NCBI GenBank assembly: GCA_029204225.1
Contig: CM055093.1
Coordinates: 19,520,041 to 19,584,040, forward strand
Source: Diphasiastrum complanatum
Taxonomy: Eukaryota; Streptophyta; Lycopodiopsida; Lycopodiales; Lycopodiaceae
Length of the DNA stretch: 64,000 nt
Reading direction: 5' to 3'
Position 1 is the stretch's first letter. Every line of letters begins with the position of its first letter. This document shows, one piece after another, positions 22,139 through 33,551 of the stretch. Both the position numbers and the translations under genes were made by a program. The notes beneath the pieces are model-generated. The model saw nothing but the letters and a program-made list of their open reading frames with translations, did not search any database and was not told the origin of the DNA.

Positions 22139-22738
22139 GGTAGTCTTTATACGTATGTCAAAGCCTTTGTTGTGTTTGTTGAGTTGCAGAGTAACCAAAC
22201 AAAAGGTCAACATTTTGCGTGTTTTGAGGTGCTTGTGTGGTGTGCATCCTCGATTCCATAGCTTGAGGAAAACAATTGCAACAAAACTGCTGCTCACAAT
22301 TTTAAACTCCAAGGTGGTCTTTTTGAACTTGGATATTCTCTTTATAAGGTTTTAGTGCTTTCTGACCTTAAATTAATGGATATTCACTGCCGTGATGGTT
22401 TTGAATTTGGATTTATTCTTCATAAGTGCCTTACAACCATAAATATCCACCTCCACGCTTCCATCTCCATCACCATCTCCATCTCCACGCTTCCATCTCC
22501 ACGCAGCCATCATCTCCTCATTGCTTCCATCTCCATGCAACTCTCACTTCTTTCTAGCTTTCTTTGTGGCTAGATCTACCTTTTTTGTGCATGACACTTT
22601 CTTGCATCACTTTTAGCTACTCTAAGCTTGTTTCTCAATTGCTGCTATCCTTTTGCAATAGATCCTCAAAAGTTTGAGTTTTGAAAATTTGATTTCTCTT
22701 GATCTCAAAATTTTCGCAGTCTGTAAATCCATACGAGT
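22139..22738. other. unidentified flank with CCATCTCCA minisatellite
   Basis: No gene. A degenerate array of CCATCTCCA/ACGCTTCCATCTCC units lies at about 22450-22545. The rest is AT-rich. Confidence 0.55.
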
Positions 22739-23177
22739 TATGGACTCGGCTCATTACATTCGCCGCGTCCATTTACATTTACTTTACTTTATGCATAAGC
22801 AGGCCTTGGGCCCTTTTTTATTCATTAGTGACACTTAGACTATATGGTTGGCCTTTGGCCTTATTATTCATTATTAGGCCATTTGGACATATTACTAGAG
22901 AGTGGGGGCCTTTTGGGAGGGCGCACTAGTTTCCCTCCCAGTTGGGCCCTAGCCACCGGAAGCTTCCTTTTAGGGCTTCCTCTTGGCTATAAGTAGGGAA
23001 ACTGTGTCATTTGTTATTTAGCTGATGATATTGATCTCTCTCTTTAGCCTCCTTAATCTCTCTCTTTCCTGCTTTCTAGGGTTAAGTCTTGCTTATGTGC
23101 CGCTTTCATAGCTTAAGTCTTGCTTATGTGATGCTTTCATAGCTTAGCTCTAGATCAGCTGTGGCTCTATTCGTAAC
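22739..23177 (+). repeat. gypsy 5' LTR (439 bp)
   Basis: GTTATGGACT...TTCGTAAC. It carries a duplicated CTTAAGTCTTGCTTATGTG-type segment (near 23087-23150) that the LTR at 28557 also has and that at 11270 lacks. Confidence 0.9.
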
Positions 23178-23178
23178 T

Positions 23179-23190
23179 TGGTATCAGAGC
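23179..23190 (+). promoter_or_regulatory. tRNA primer-binding site
   Basis: TGGTATCAGAGC one base after the LTR end. Confidence 0.88.
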
Positions 23191-23873
23191 AATTTCCTGA
23201 TTGCTGAATTTCAGATCTGATTTTCTGATTGGGTGCCCATTTTCCTTGCTGATTTTTCTCTCTTTGCTGAGGGCTTTCGTGGCTTTGCTTCAGCAACATT
23301 CAACACAGTTTGGAGGAGGATCAGCTCCTATCAAAGCATTTTCCTTGGCGGAGCTTTAGCAGATAGTTAGCGGAAGTACTTCCGCTAAATTTGGCGGCCG
23401 GAAAAAAAAAAACAATTTGGGCAGATTATTTCCGGCGCCCAAGTTCCAACCCTCTATCACCCATTTCCAGCTTGTTTGCAGGCTCTCCAGCGCCCAATTC
23501 CCTCATCTCTTTCATCCGTTCCTCCTCCCATTTTCAGCCTTCTCACTTTTGTTTGCAGGCTGTCCAGCCGCTTCGTACTTGTCACTTTCGTCCGTTTGTG
23601 TCTCCGTTTGCAGCCATTTTTCACACCTTGTTTGCAGGCTGTCCATCGCCCATCCTCAACCAAATTTCACGAAATTCCGACTCCGTTTGATACTCCAATT
23701 TGTCACTTGCCTCCTGGCTGTCCAGCGCATTTTTACAGCCTTTATTTTCACTTTTTTCATTTGCTGATTGCTGTCCTTTCTTAGTTGTGATAATAGTGGT
23801 TTTAATATACTAATTTGGGGTGACGACAAGAGTCCGCTCTCTCAAGTTTTCGTCTATTCCTTCCACTATCATT
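23191..23873 (+). other. gypsy leader with GGCTGTCCAGC repeats
   Basis: GCAGGCTSTCCAGCGCC-like phrases occur near 23477, 23562, 23633 and 23712, spaced about 70-85 bases, each followed by pyrimidine-rich sequence. It parallels the leader at 1712-2437. Confidence 0.65.
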
Positions 23874-24787
23874 ATGGCACATTCACCTACCCCGAGTGAG
23901 ACTACTCAAGAAACCTTATCCGATCAGTTTCGTCGCATGGATGAGACCCTTTCTGGCCCCGTTCTTCGCTTCGATACCGTTATGACGGGCTTTGCTACTA
24001 TGCAGTCACAGATTGATTCTTTACAGCCTCATGGTCCTGGTAAAGCTCCTGTTTTTCCTTCATTTGGGACTCCCCCTCCATTTGGATTTCCATCTTCCTC
24101 TGCTAGTCAGCCTGGTGGTGGACCGTTCATTCCACCTAACCCACCTCCTGGTTTCTTTTAACGTCCCCCACTTCCTGAGCCACACTTTGCTCGAGACTTT
24201 CGTGATAGGGTACAGCTTGCTACCTATTCCGGTTCCTCTGACGAGAACTTATTAGAGAATTGGTTTGCTAAGCTTGACACATTTTCAGATCTACCCTAAG
24301 ATTGATCCTCAGAAGATCCAGTGGCTGCTTTACATTTAGATGGACGCGCCGCCACGTGGTGGCGAGTTTATAGAGTTGATCCTGATCGGGAAGGGCTCCA
24401 TGTATGGCATACTTTTCGCCGTGACCTCCGTCATGCTATGATTGATCCTCAGTGGCTCGACCGCCAACGTGATACATTCCGTAGTCTCACTCAGACCAGT
24501 GATCTTGCTTCTTATACAGATCAGTTTATGGAGCTTTCTTATCTTTTCACAGATCTACAGCCCACTGAGCTTATTTCTCGTTACATTACTGGGCTTTGTG
24601 GTGCTTTACGTTATGATGTTTCTTCCTTCTGTCCTCCCACACTTGTTGAGGCGATGTCTCTTGCCAGTACTTTACAGCATAAGTACTCTGACACCCTTCC
24701 TTCCCGCTTCTCCCGACCCCGTCCTTCTGCTTCATCTTTTCCCGCTACGTCCACCCCTACACCTGCCCCTTCTGTTCCAGCTCTCAT
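23874..24787 (+). pseudogene. gypsy gag, frameshifted
   Basis: The ATG at 23874 starts MAHSPTPSETTQETLS, followed by a proline-rich linker and a stop at about 24161. Homology continues with FRDRVQLATYSGSSDE, a frame disturbance near 24285-24310, then ALHLDGRAATWWRVYR and the remaining gag core through ALRYDVSSFCP and LQHKYSDTLPS. It lacks the zinc knuckle because the homology ends near 24787. Same family as 281-1711. Confidence 0.85.
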
Positions 24788-24799
24788 GGTCAGTGGCAT

Positions 24800-26232
24800 C
24801 TATGCTGCCGTGAAGCTGTAGGTTGTGGCCTGTGGGCTGGCTGTCTCTTTGGTCGCCGACACTGTCTCTACCATCTATGTATGGTGGCATCTGGAATCTC
24901 AGCCTCTCCATCAAAATCAATACTCTCCTGCCTCTGTCTCCAGCGGGATATACTCATGTATGCTCAGCTGTAACAAGGGGGAGGTGTCAACGGCTAGTCT
25001 CGCCCTACGCAGGTCTGTCATCTCTCGGATCATCAACACAACACATCTGGGGTCCTCATACGATATCAAGGTAGAGAGTGTGAATGGATGATCCTGAAAC
25101 AAGCAGTAGTATCTCCCTCGAATCTCATAGTAGGCTGGGCATCTGAAGAGAAAATGAAAGTCATCTTCTATATCATGTAGATCACACATACTACAATCCG
25201 AGCGTCTCTCGGAATGCCACTGTATCTGCCAGTCTCAACGGCTAGCTGGTGAGAGGAAACCCGGAACTGACCCATCACTATCCGCAGTCTGTGTGAGATA
25301 CTGTCCACTAGGTATCTGGTACGATAGGATACCCAGCAGGATCCCGGGATTGAAAAAGTGCTCGATAAAACTCCGTCTTCACCCCAGACGAATCCTGCCA
25401 AGTGCTCTGAAGATATGCCCTATGCAGGTGTCCTCGAATATACTGATGAGTACCAGCTGGTAGATCCGTAATGTGAATACTCCATGTGAAGAGGAGACGA
25501 CAAGCCTGGGAATACCACGAAAAAGAGTGTCCCTCAGAATGTAGGTGCTGGGAGGACGACAAAGTTGCTGCAGCATAGTGTGTGCCTCTACCCTGAAGAC
25601 TCTCCAAGCGCTGTATGAATGTGACAATATGGAACAATGCCTCTATCTAAATAGGGGGGACTACAAACTCCGCCAATATAATATGATGTGGTATAGAGGG
25701 CTTAGCCCATATCATCCGCGATAGCATATGAATCTGAAGTTGTGAGATGCGCGCCCACTCGGTAGCCGTCAAGCCAGTACTCCATGTCTCTAATGCATAT
25801 AGAGCTGAGGGAACTACCATAGTGTCAAAGAGTCGGCACTTACTAGTCGCATCTCTAATGTGTGAGCTGAAACATAGTCTCTCCAAATCTACCAACGATG
25901 CATAGCCCTTCCGTAACCTGGAAAATGCCGCATGTCGCATGCTGAAAGTGGGACCAGAAAATACCACGCCTAGGTATGTGTAGGAGTCAACTACCTCAAT
26001 TGGATGCTCCTCCCATAGAAGCACGTGTCGCATCATGAAGGATCGGGAGGTGTTAAACACCATAACTTTGGTTTTGGCCACATTCACTGATAATCCCCAT
26101 TGAGGACAAAAAGAGTGAAGCACATCAAGATGCCGCTGCAGACCTTCCCTTGTCCTCGAAAGCAAAACCACATCATCAACATATAATAGGATAGCAATAA
26201 CGAGGTCACCCAATGTGCATCCCTCACCTAAA
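24800..26232 (-). mobile_element. LINE 3' half: RT end and C-terminal zinc domain
   Basis: Minus-strand frames: 25647-26213 has AILLYVDDVVLLS (RT catalytic box, here YVDD), a non-LTR RT thumb (GLSVNVAKTKVMVF) and SYTYLGVVF. Frames at 25168-25637 continue the C-terminal part with stops and shifts. 24917-25189 ends with CDLHDIEDDFHFLFRCPAY, the cysteine/histidine motif at the end of plant LINE ORF2. No poly-T is seen at 24800 as would be expected for a fresh LINE 3' end. It is broken by frameshifts. Confidence 0.85.
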
Positions 26233-28320
26233 ACTTTTCGGGACTTGTCAAAAATTGTGAGCCTTGTGTGTCGAATTCGACCTTCCGACCCAAGTTTATG
26301 TCTACAGGCTCTCGCAAACGTATTCGTACTTTGGAAATTGCATCCACCATGCCTACCGATTCTGTCAGCGCTCCAACACCACAGGTCGTTGCTTCGTCCT
26401 CAGCAGCTGCTACGGGAGACACATGCCACACCTACATGCGGCACACCACTCCCGAGAACATCTCCTCGCTGAATGAGTACATTTCTAAGCAATTTGCCGC
26501 TTTTCTTTCACAACTCAATGAACTTCGTGCGGATTTGCTTACTAAGACTGCCACGATTGACGCTCAACTGACTGAAATTGCTTCTCTTTGTGCTTTGCTT
26601 AGTGCTTTGCAGATGGACATCATCCCTAATATCTCCCGTGATGTTGAGGATACTAAGGCATCCATGAGTAAGCTTCCCCTACTTGAGCGCCAAATACATG
26701 ACACTATTGAGTGCACTGCCAGGATTCCCGTTCTTGAACAGCAACTTCATGAGATGGTGGAACATGTATAGAAGGTACCTACTCTCGAGCAAGAAGTACG
26801 TGAGACCAAATCATCGGCTTCTATCCTGAGATCATCTACCACCTCTTCGTCTTCTATAACACCCTCCTTAGACACCACGGTACAAGGCGTCTTGGCAGAA
26901 CAACAATGTCGGGATGACAAAAAGCTCAACTTAAGATTCCGGGGTCTTCCTACTGAGGGCACAGCACTGGACCAGGTTACCTCTTTGTTTACTTCACGCA
27001 TGGGGCTCTCAGTTCCAGGTATCCAGTATGCTTGGCGCCTCCAGCATGATCCAAAGGTATTATTTGTAAAATTCAAAACTATGGACAACCGACAGACAGT
27101 TCTTCGTGCGCGTCGTACTCTCCGAGGCTCTCAGATTTACATTGATGATGACCTTACTCACTGCCAATGGTTACAACGTAAAACTATTATTCAGGAGGCA
27201 AGGACAAAACAATAGTGGGTGGTATTCACAAATGGAAACCCTCGCTTTTTCTCCAAGCGTCAATAGGAAGTTGGAGTACTCGGGCATGGGAGCAGCCCGA
27301 TAGCCCCGGCTAGTGTCACATTCGGTTTTTGGAATTGTGGCGGCTGATCTTGACGCCTATCTGTGTTCGGTTGATTTTCTACTTTTTGCAAAGACATATG
27401 AGTCTTCCACACACCCTCTTCCGCACATTTTTGGTTTTCAGTGGATTTTTGCTCCACGACCTAAGCTACAGGGCAGGATATTTCAGGCCTCTGGTGGAGT
27501 TGCATGTTTGTACAGGTCGGTGTATACTCCTTCTATTCGGTTGGTGTCTCAGGATACTTATGGCCGTTACTTGTGGCTTTAGGATACTGCATCCTTCTTG
27601 GGGATGGACCAGGACTTGTTTGTTGCAGTGTGCTACTTTGATCCCCACACTTCAGTGTTTATGAATTTGGAGCGCACAGCAGCTCGCCAGACTGAGTTCT
27701 ATGCTGACACTCTCTCTCTTCATCCGTTGGATACCTCTTATGCCCATAATTCTCAAGACTCATCAGCAACGGTTACGCTTTTTGGGGAACAACTTTTGAG
27801 GTTGGCTCAAGCACACGGTCTCATTATACGGAACGGTCTTCTTCAATGGCCATCCTCCTCTGCATATACTTGCCACCCATTTGGTGGCGGTCATAGCGTA
27901 GTGGACCCTTCCTCCTCCTTTTTTTAGAAACACTTCACCAGACACTCTTCGACATTGGCCCCCATAGCCATTGAATCCTGGATTGAATACGCCACGAAAC
28001 TATAGACCGTAGACTCTCCTCCTACCTTACTCTCACCGAGATTTGCCCACTGCTCGCTTTTCACTCCAGATATGGTTGAAAACGCCATTAAACATGCCAA
28101 ACTTCATAAAGCCACTGACTATGATTTCTTAAATGTAGACTTTTTAAAGCTTGTAGCACACCTCATCTCTCCCTACATTGCTCATGTTTTTAACACAGCT
28201 GTGATTTCTGTGTTTTATATTTTGATGAGACTTGGTGCCCTGATTTATCACGCGATACATGGAGGGATCTCACTCGCCTCCAGATTCTCATGCTCAGCAG
28301 GATGATCCGGACTAAGCCAT
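26233..28320 (+). mobile_element. LINE 5' half: ORF1, endonuclease and RT start, head-to-head with the other half
   Basis: Plus-strand frames: 26268-26771 is an ORF1-like protein with heptad leucines (QLNELRADLL, LLERQIHD). 26892-27215 carries an RNA-binding-like end (KKLNLRFRGLP and YIDDDLTHCQWLQ). 27313-27927 holds apurinic-type endonuclease remnants (GGVACLYRSVYTPSIRLV, DLFVAVCYFDPHTS, GGGHSVVD). 28072-28200 has the RT N-terminus (DMVENAIKHAKLHKATDYD). A short piece near 28260-28340 resembles a later part of RT (LTRLQILMLSRMIRTKPS), showing internal deletion. Confidence 0.8.
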
Positions 28321-28556
28321 CGGTGCCACATGATATCTCTCAAACTCTCTAAAGATATATGATCAGGCTTCCACTTGGATAGGAGACACCATAAACTCAG
28401 CTAACACAATTTGAGAGGAAGCAAAACCCTAATCAAGCAGTTTTACGGAAATGAGCGTAACTTTGTTATACGAAGTCCGATTGACTCAGATCGAAGGTAA
28501 GACAGAGCACTACGCAGTCGTTAGACTGTACTTGAAGTACGGTATGGATCCATACA
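28321..28556. other. short unidentified flank
   Basis: No recognised feature. The palindrome GTATGGATCCATAC lies directly beside the LTR end at 28542-28555. Confidence 0.5.
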
Positions 28557-28992
28557 GTTACGAATAGAGCCACAGCTGATCTAGAGCTAAGCTATGAAAG
28601 CATCACATAAGCAAGACTTAAGCTATGAAAGCGGCACATAAGCAAGACTTAACCCTAGAAAGCAGGAAAGAGAGAGATTAAGGAGGCTAAAGAAAGAGAT
28701 CAATATCATCAGCTGAATAACAAATGACACAGTTTCCCTACTTATAGCCAAGAGGAAGCCCTAAAAGGAAGCTTCCGGTGGCTAGGGCCCAACTGGGAGG
28801 GAAACTAGTGTGCCCTCTAAGAAGGCCCCCACTCTCCAGTAATATGTCCAAATGGCCTAATAATGAATAATAAGGCCAAAGGCCAACCATATAGTCTAAG
28901 TGTCACTAATGAATAAAAAAGGGCCCAAGGCCTGCTTATGCATAAAGTAAATGTAAATGGATGCGGCGAATGTAATGAGCTGAGTCCATAAC
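28557..28992 (-). repeat. gypsy 3' LTR (436 bp)
   Basis: Very close to the LTR at 22739-23177, including the private duplication. A purine-rich CCAGGGAGA precedes it on the minus strand. Confidence 0.92.
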
Positions 28993-29040
28993 TCTCCCTG
29001 GCACAAAAGAAAAAGACCCAACTGCCGAAAAGAAACTGGA

Positions 29041-29700
29041 TCAAGTAGCAGCAAGCCCTGGTGCATCAACAGCTAGAACAACATCTGATGTAGAGGAATC
29101 AACAAGTGCAGCAAGAGCACGAGCCTGATCCGCAAGTGATGGTGTATGATAAAAGACATCAATAGGCTCCCATGTGGCCTCCTCAATAGGACGACCATCC
29201 CACTGGACCAAAAACTGAATCTGCTGGCGGCGTCGACTATGGTATAGACGAACTTGTAATATAGCAGCAGGTAAAAATGGAAATAACTCTGGAGCAGTAG
29301 GAAACTCAGGATCACAAGGAGCGTCATCCTCAATAGCAGCACGTAATAAACTGACATGGAATACATCACAGGTGCGTGTGGAAGCAGGAAGCTGTAAGCG
29401 ATATGTAACTGGACTAAGAACCTCCAAAATGCGATAAGGCCCATAATAACGTGGTGCAAGCTTCTCAGTAGAAGCATGGCCCTGGATAAAATGATGACGT
29501 GCAAACCGTAGGCGCAGATAAACCATATCTCCAAGCTGAAACTCAACATGGCGGCGGTGACGATTAACTGAGGTCTGATAACGCTGCTGAACATGCTGTA
29601 AATGAGAACTGGCCCGGGTAATAAGCTCTAGCAGATTTAGCACGGGAGTACATATTACGAAGACAAAAAGGGCAGGTACGAATAAGTACAGCAAGCTCAT
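29041..29700 (-). pseudogene. integrase C-terminal domain and chromodomain; catalytic core deleted
   Basis: After the zinc finger (CPFCLRNMYSRA, about 29650, in a shifted frame) the sequence jumps to SSHLQHVQQRYQTSVNRHRR and GDMVYLRLRFARHH, the integrase C-terminal (GPY/F-like PRYYGPYRILEV) region. The chromodomain QIQFLVQWDGRPIEEATWEP follows at about 29150-29220. The D,D-35-E core normally between these parts is absent, a deletion of a few hundred bases. The ORF ends near 29041. Confidence 0.85.
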
Positions 29701-29701
29701 A

Positions 29702-31059
29702 TCAAAGAGAGGGCCAATAGAAATGGTCTTTGAGATGAGCATAAGACTTCTGAAAACCAAAGTGACCCCCAACAGGAGAGGAATGAGCATCCGACAACAA
29801 TTGGGAACGGATACCCAAGGAACTAGGAATACAAAGAGAATCATAATGATAAAGACGGTTGTCAACAATGGAGTAAACTTGATGAGGACGGGACGAAACA
29901 GGTGGGGCAGAACTATAAACATCACGAAAATCAAAACATGTAAGGTATGCTGCAGGTAGATCATCAAACCATGGAGGAATAGTAGAAACGAGTGTATTCA
30001 ACAAAGCTGGAAGATGAGATAATGCATCAGCAGCAGTGTTAGCACAACCAGGACGATACAATATGGAAAAATTAAATGACTGTAAAAACTGCAACCAACG
30101 AAATTGACGATCACTAAGGTCACGTTGAAAAAACAGATAATGTAAGACTGGTGATCAGTAATAATGTCAAATGGAACTCGATACAGATAATGACGCCACT
30201 TCTTAAGAGCATAGATAATAGCAAGAAGCTCTTTCTCATGCATAGAATAACGTTGCTCATAAGAGCGAAGACGACGCGACTCATAAGCAATAATACATTG
30301 TGACTGGCGAAGTAAAGCACCCAAACCAACATTACTAGCATCAGTCTCAACAAGAAACTTCTGATCAAACTGTGGTAAACACATAACGGCAGCATCAACA
30401 ACAGCACGACGAAGAGTATCAAACGCTGACTGACAATCAGAAGTCCAAAGAAAAGTACTAGACTTCTTCAAAAGTGCATGAAGAGGAGCTGCAATAGTGG
30501 CAAAATGAGGAACTGGACGACGAAGGTGAGTGGCTAACCCAAGGAACATACGAACATGATGAATATCAGTTGGTATAGGCCAATCCTGGATGGCTTGAAG
30601 CTTATGAGGGTCCAGACGAATGTGTCCATTACAAACAAGAAAACCAAGAAACTCGATCTCAGAAACAGCAAAAGAACATTTAGACAACTTTGCAAATAGC
30701 TGGTGATGTACAAGTAACTGAAATACAGAGGAAAGATGGGAAACATGCTCAGCAAGAGACTGACTAAAAATAAGAATATCATCAAAATAAACCAAGACAC
30801 AATGACCAAGAAGCGGACGCATGACGTTATTCATCACATTCTGGAACGTAGGAGGGCCATTAGTAACACCAAAAGGAAGCACACGAAATTCATATAAACG
30901 AAGATGAGTACGAAAAGCAGTCTTATGTTCGTCAGAAGGGTGCATCCTGATTTGGTAATATCCAGAACGAAGGTCTATCTTGGAAAAGATTTTAGAGGTA
31001 CCGAGCTGGTCAAAGAGGTCATCCATGTGTGGAATAGGGTACTGGTTACGAATAGTCAC
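29702..31059 (-). pseudogene. gypsy RT-RNase H and integrase finger
   Basis: Frame 29998-31059 begins TIRNQYPIPHMDDLFDQLG and contains FSKIDLRSGYYQ, VLPFGVTNGPPTF and the intact RT catalytic box VYFDDILIFS. RNase H follows with LVETDASNVGLGALL, HEKELLAIIYALKKW and ITDHQS. A frame change occurs near 30120. Frame 29702-30094 continues with ADALSHLPALL and the HHCC finger start (HSSPVGGHFGFQKSYAHLK). This is the best-preserved RT of the window, but frameshifts break it. Confidence 0.9.
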
Positions 31060-31064
31060 CTTAT

Positions 31065-32096
31065 TTAAAGCACGGTAATCAATACAAAGGCGTTTGGTAC
31101 CATCTTTCTTACTAACAAGGAGAACATGGCACCAAAAGGGCTGTGACTAGGAACAATGAGACCCTGATCTAACAAGGCAGTAATATGGAGCTCAAGCTCA
31201 TCACGCTCAGATCGAGACATACGATAAGGGGGACGGGAAGGAGGAGCAAAACCAGGACGCAAGTCAATATGATGGTTCACGTCACGTAATGGTGGTAGCG
31301 TCGTAGGTTCTGAAAAGACAAAAGCATACTGATGTAATAAGTCAGAGATCACCTGAGGAACAGCTTTTGGAGTAGAAACTGGAGGAACTGGTACTACCCG
31401 CTGAACACATAATAAGGCTGCACAATGAGCCTTCGGCAGGCTGCGAATAAAATGCTTCCCAATAATCAACTGAAAGTCTCCCTGAGAATGAATGCCAACA
31501 AGTGAGTGTGTAACTGCATCACGTACAAATGTCAATGTCTGCTGTGTCAAGTCCAGTGTAACGGCTCCAAGAGATGCAAACCAATCAGCACCAAGGATAA
31601 GATCATAACGCTCCATAGGAATAATGTAAAGATCCTCCTGTCCAGAAAAATCTCCAATGCAGTATGGTAAACGCTGAAACATCTGAGAACTAGGAAAAGA
31701 ATGGGAATTGGCAACCTCAACTATGAGAGGCTGTGAAGCAGGAACAGGTGAAGCACGGATCTGACTAGTGATATAACTGCTAATAAAAGAATGAGTGCTA
31801 CCAGTATCAACTAAAGCAATATACTCACGACCTCTAATACGTACACGTAAACGAATGGAGCGAGGACCAGGACGCCCTGTCCAAGTAGCATAGGCAAGCT
31901 GAGCATGGCAAGTAGCAGGAAGTAAATCAATGGAAGGCTTAGAGGATAGGTCAGGCTCATCAGAAATATGAATGTAGATATCGGAATCATCTGAAGTAGT
32001 GCCCTCATGGTAAAAAACCGCAGTAGTAGTAGGGAGAGGCTGACGGCAATCACGGGCAAAATGGTCAGGACTCTTACAATGAAAGCAAAGACGCTA
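31065..32096 (-). pseudogene. gypsy zinc knuckle, protease and RT start
   Basis: Zinc knuckle at the outer end, then an acidic linker and protease (LVDTGSTHSF-type in frame about 31800, then YDLILGADWFASLG). The linker QVISDLLHQYAFVFSEP and the RT start FAPPSRPPYRMSRSERDE follow. At 31065-31140 the frame shifts, separating it from the RT ORF. Homology begins abruptly at 32096. Confidence 0.88.
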
Positions 32097-32818
32097 AAGT
32101 TGCCTCATTTATGTGGGGCATAAACACCCATTTGTCCCTTAAACACTTGCTAAAACAACCAGCCTTTTTCATTGCTCTCTGTTGTGATGCTTTTGGCCTG
32201 CCTAAGTTGGAGTCATATGACTTTTCCATTTCTTCAGCAGCCTGTTGTTTTGACTTAAAAATGTGCACATTTGCCTTTGTCACAAAGCTACAATATGGCC
32301 ATCCTTTACTGTCTTGGGACAGGATACTTTTAACTTTGTCACCTCATCAACATTGTATCAAATGGCAAGTTGGTCTAAGAAGGGTATGGTAATGTGTGTT
32401 CATGTCTCCCTATGGATAACAAGATAGTCTCTAGCATCATCCTTTTGACATTATTGATCTAAAGATAAGTATCTTGGCTGATATAAGCGTCTTGTCAATT
32501 GTTACACACCAAAATAAGCAGTGACATGGAGTTTCATCAAGTATTAAAGCAAATTGCAAGAGAATTTTCCCATTTGTACTTTAAAATGATAACCATGCTA
32601 TTTGACTAAAAACAGTGAGTAAATTATGGTTGTAAACTCATTCTGCTAGTACCAATCTATGATTTAAGCCAAGAATAATAAGAAAATAAAAATATGTATT
32701 CAGTTTGGCATGGTGAGAACGTTTCTATCATTGACGCTGATCAAAGATACGAAATATGTTCATCTTAAAGTGAACTTTCATCCATATGATATTTAAATCT
32801 GCTGTTTATTTTTGGCAG
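32097..32818. other. intron or flank of the prolyl hydroxylase
   Basis: No exon of the prolyl hydroxylase N-terminus is visible. A minus-strand frame (32074-32283) reads like a fragment of a real protein (KSKQQAAEEMEKSYDSNLGR) but is not recognised. The segment ends in a splice acceptor, TTTTTGGCAG, before 32819. Confidence 0.5.
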
Positions 32819-33551
32819 ATGGCTTCCTTTCTTTTATACCTGTCTGATGTGGAGGAAGGTGGGGAGACAATGTTTCCTTATGAGGTAAGATTCCATGCCA
32901 CCAGATTGAACTTTTGTTGAGCTAGCCGCACACCAGAACCTGTGTACTTCTACCAAAAAACAGCTTTTAGTAAATCATTTCTTTCATCGCTTGCCAGGAT
33001 TACAAGAATATGAATGTTCACTACGACTTCAAGCAGTGTATTGGTCTTAAAGTAAAGCCAAGACAAGGAGATGCACTTCTTTTCTACTCAATGTTTCCAA
33101 ATGGTACTTTTGACAGGGTATGCTCCGAAAGACTGTCTTAAGTCCTAGCTTACATGGTGCGGCATTTTGTTTATCCCCTTTGGAAATTGGAGGCCTGCAA
33201 TATATACCAAAAAACTAACTAGCATTTTTACCAAATCATTTCCTTAATAGAAAGAATGACTTTCTCAAGTGGTCAAGTTTACTTTTCTGTTTATGAGTTC
33301 TATTGCCCTGTTGTGAGAGGTTCAAGAGGAAACTTTTACCACTTTTTACTATGTTGTTTGTATCTATCAGGAATTCCTGAGAACAGGATGTTTGCCAGTT
33401 GTTTCTGCTTCACATATTTTAATCTGCTTTGAGCTCATGTATGTTTGTAACGTCAATTGGTTTTCAGACATCTTTGCATGGAAGCTGCCCGGTGCTTAAA
33501 GGCGAAAAGTGGGTTGCGACTAAGTGGATCAGGAACAGAGAAGATTGGTAA
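32819..33551 (+). CDS. prolyl 4-hydroxylase, last three exons (partial)
   Basis: Membrane-anchored plant prolyl 4-hydroxylases act in ER/Golgi on hydroxyproline-rich proteins using Fe(II) and 2-oxoglutarate. Exon a, 32819-32884 (MASFLLYLSDVEEGGETMFP), has GCAG before and GTAAGA after. Exon b, 32998-33117 (40 codons, including VKPRQGDALLFYSMFPNGT), is followed by GTATGC. Exon c, 33468-33551, encodes TSLHGSCPVLKGEKWVATKW and ends in TAA. All joins keep phase. The distal iron-binding His (LHGSCPV) and the 2-oxoglutarate-binding Lys (KGEKW) are present. The HxD pair, catalytic N-half and membrane anchor are not found upstream in this window. Either a giant intron separates them or the locus is 5'-truncated. 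Confidence 0.85.

Larger units (their letters stand above)
22739..24787 (+). mobile_element. gypsy chromovirus, 5' half (LTR to gag)
   Basis: LTR, PBS, leader and gag in plus orientation. Homology stops just before the expected zinc knuckle, where LINE-derived sequence begins. The matching 3' half (zinc knuckle to 3' LTR) lies at 28557-32096 in opposite orientation. The two LTRs share a private internal duplication, so both halves may be one element split by inversion. Confidence 0.85.
28557..32096 (-). mobile_element. gypsy chromovirus, 3' half (zinc knuckle to 3' LTR)
   Basis: Minus-strand order: zinc knuckle (about 32096-32047, CFHCKSPDHFARDC), protease, RT, RNase H, HHCC finger, integrase C-terminus, chromodomain, polypurine tract, LTR. 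The capsid part of gag and the integrase catalytic core are missing. It begins exactly where the plus-strand half at 22739-24787 stops. Confidence 0.92.
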
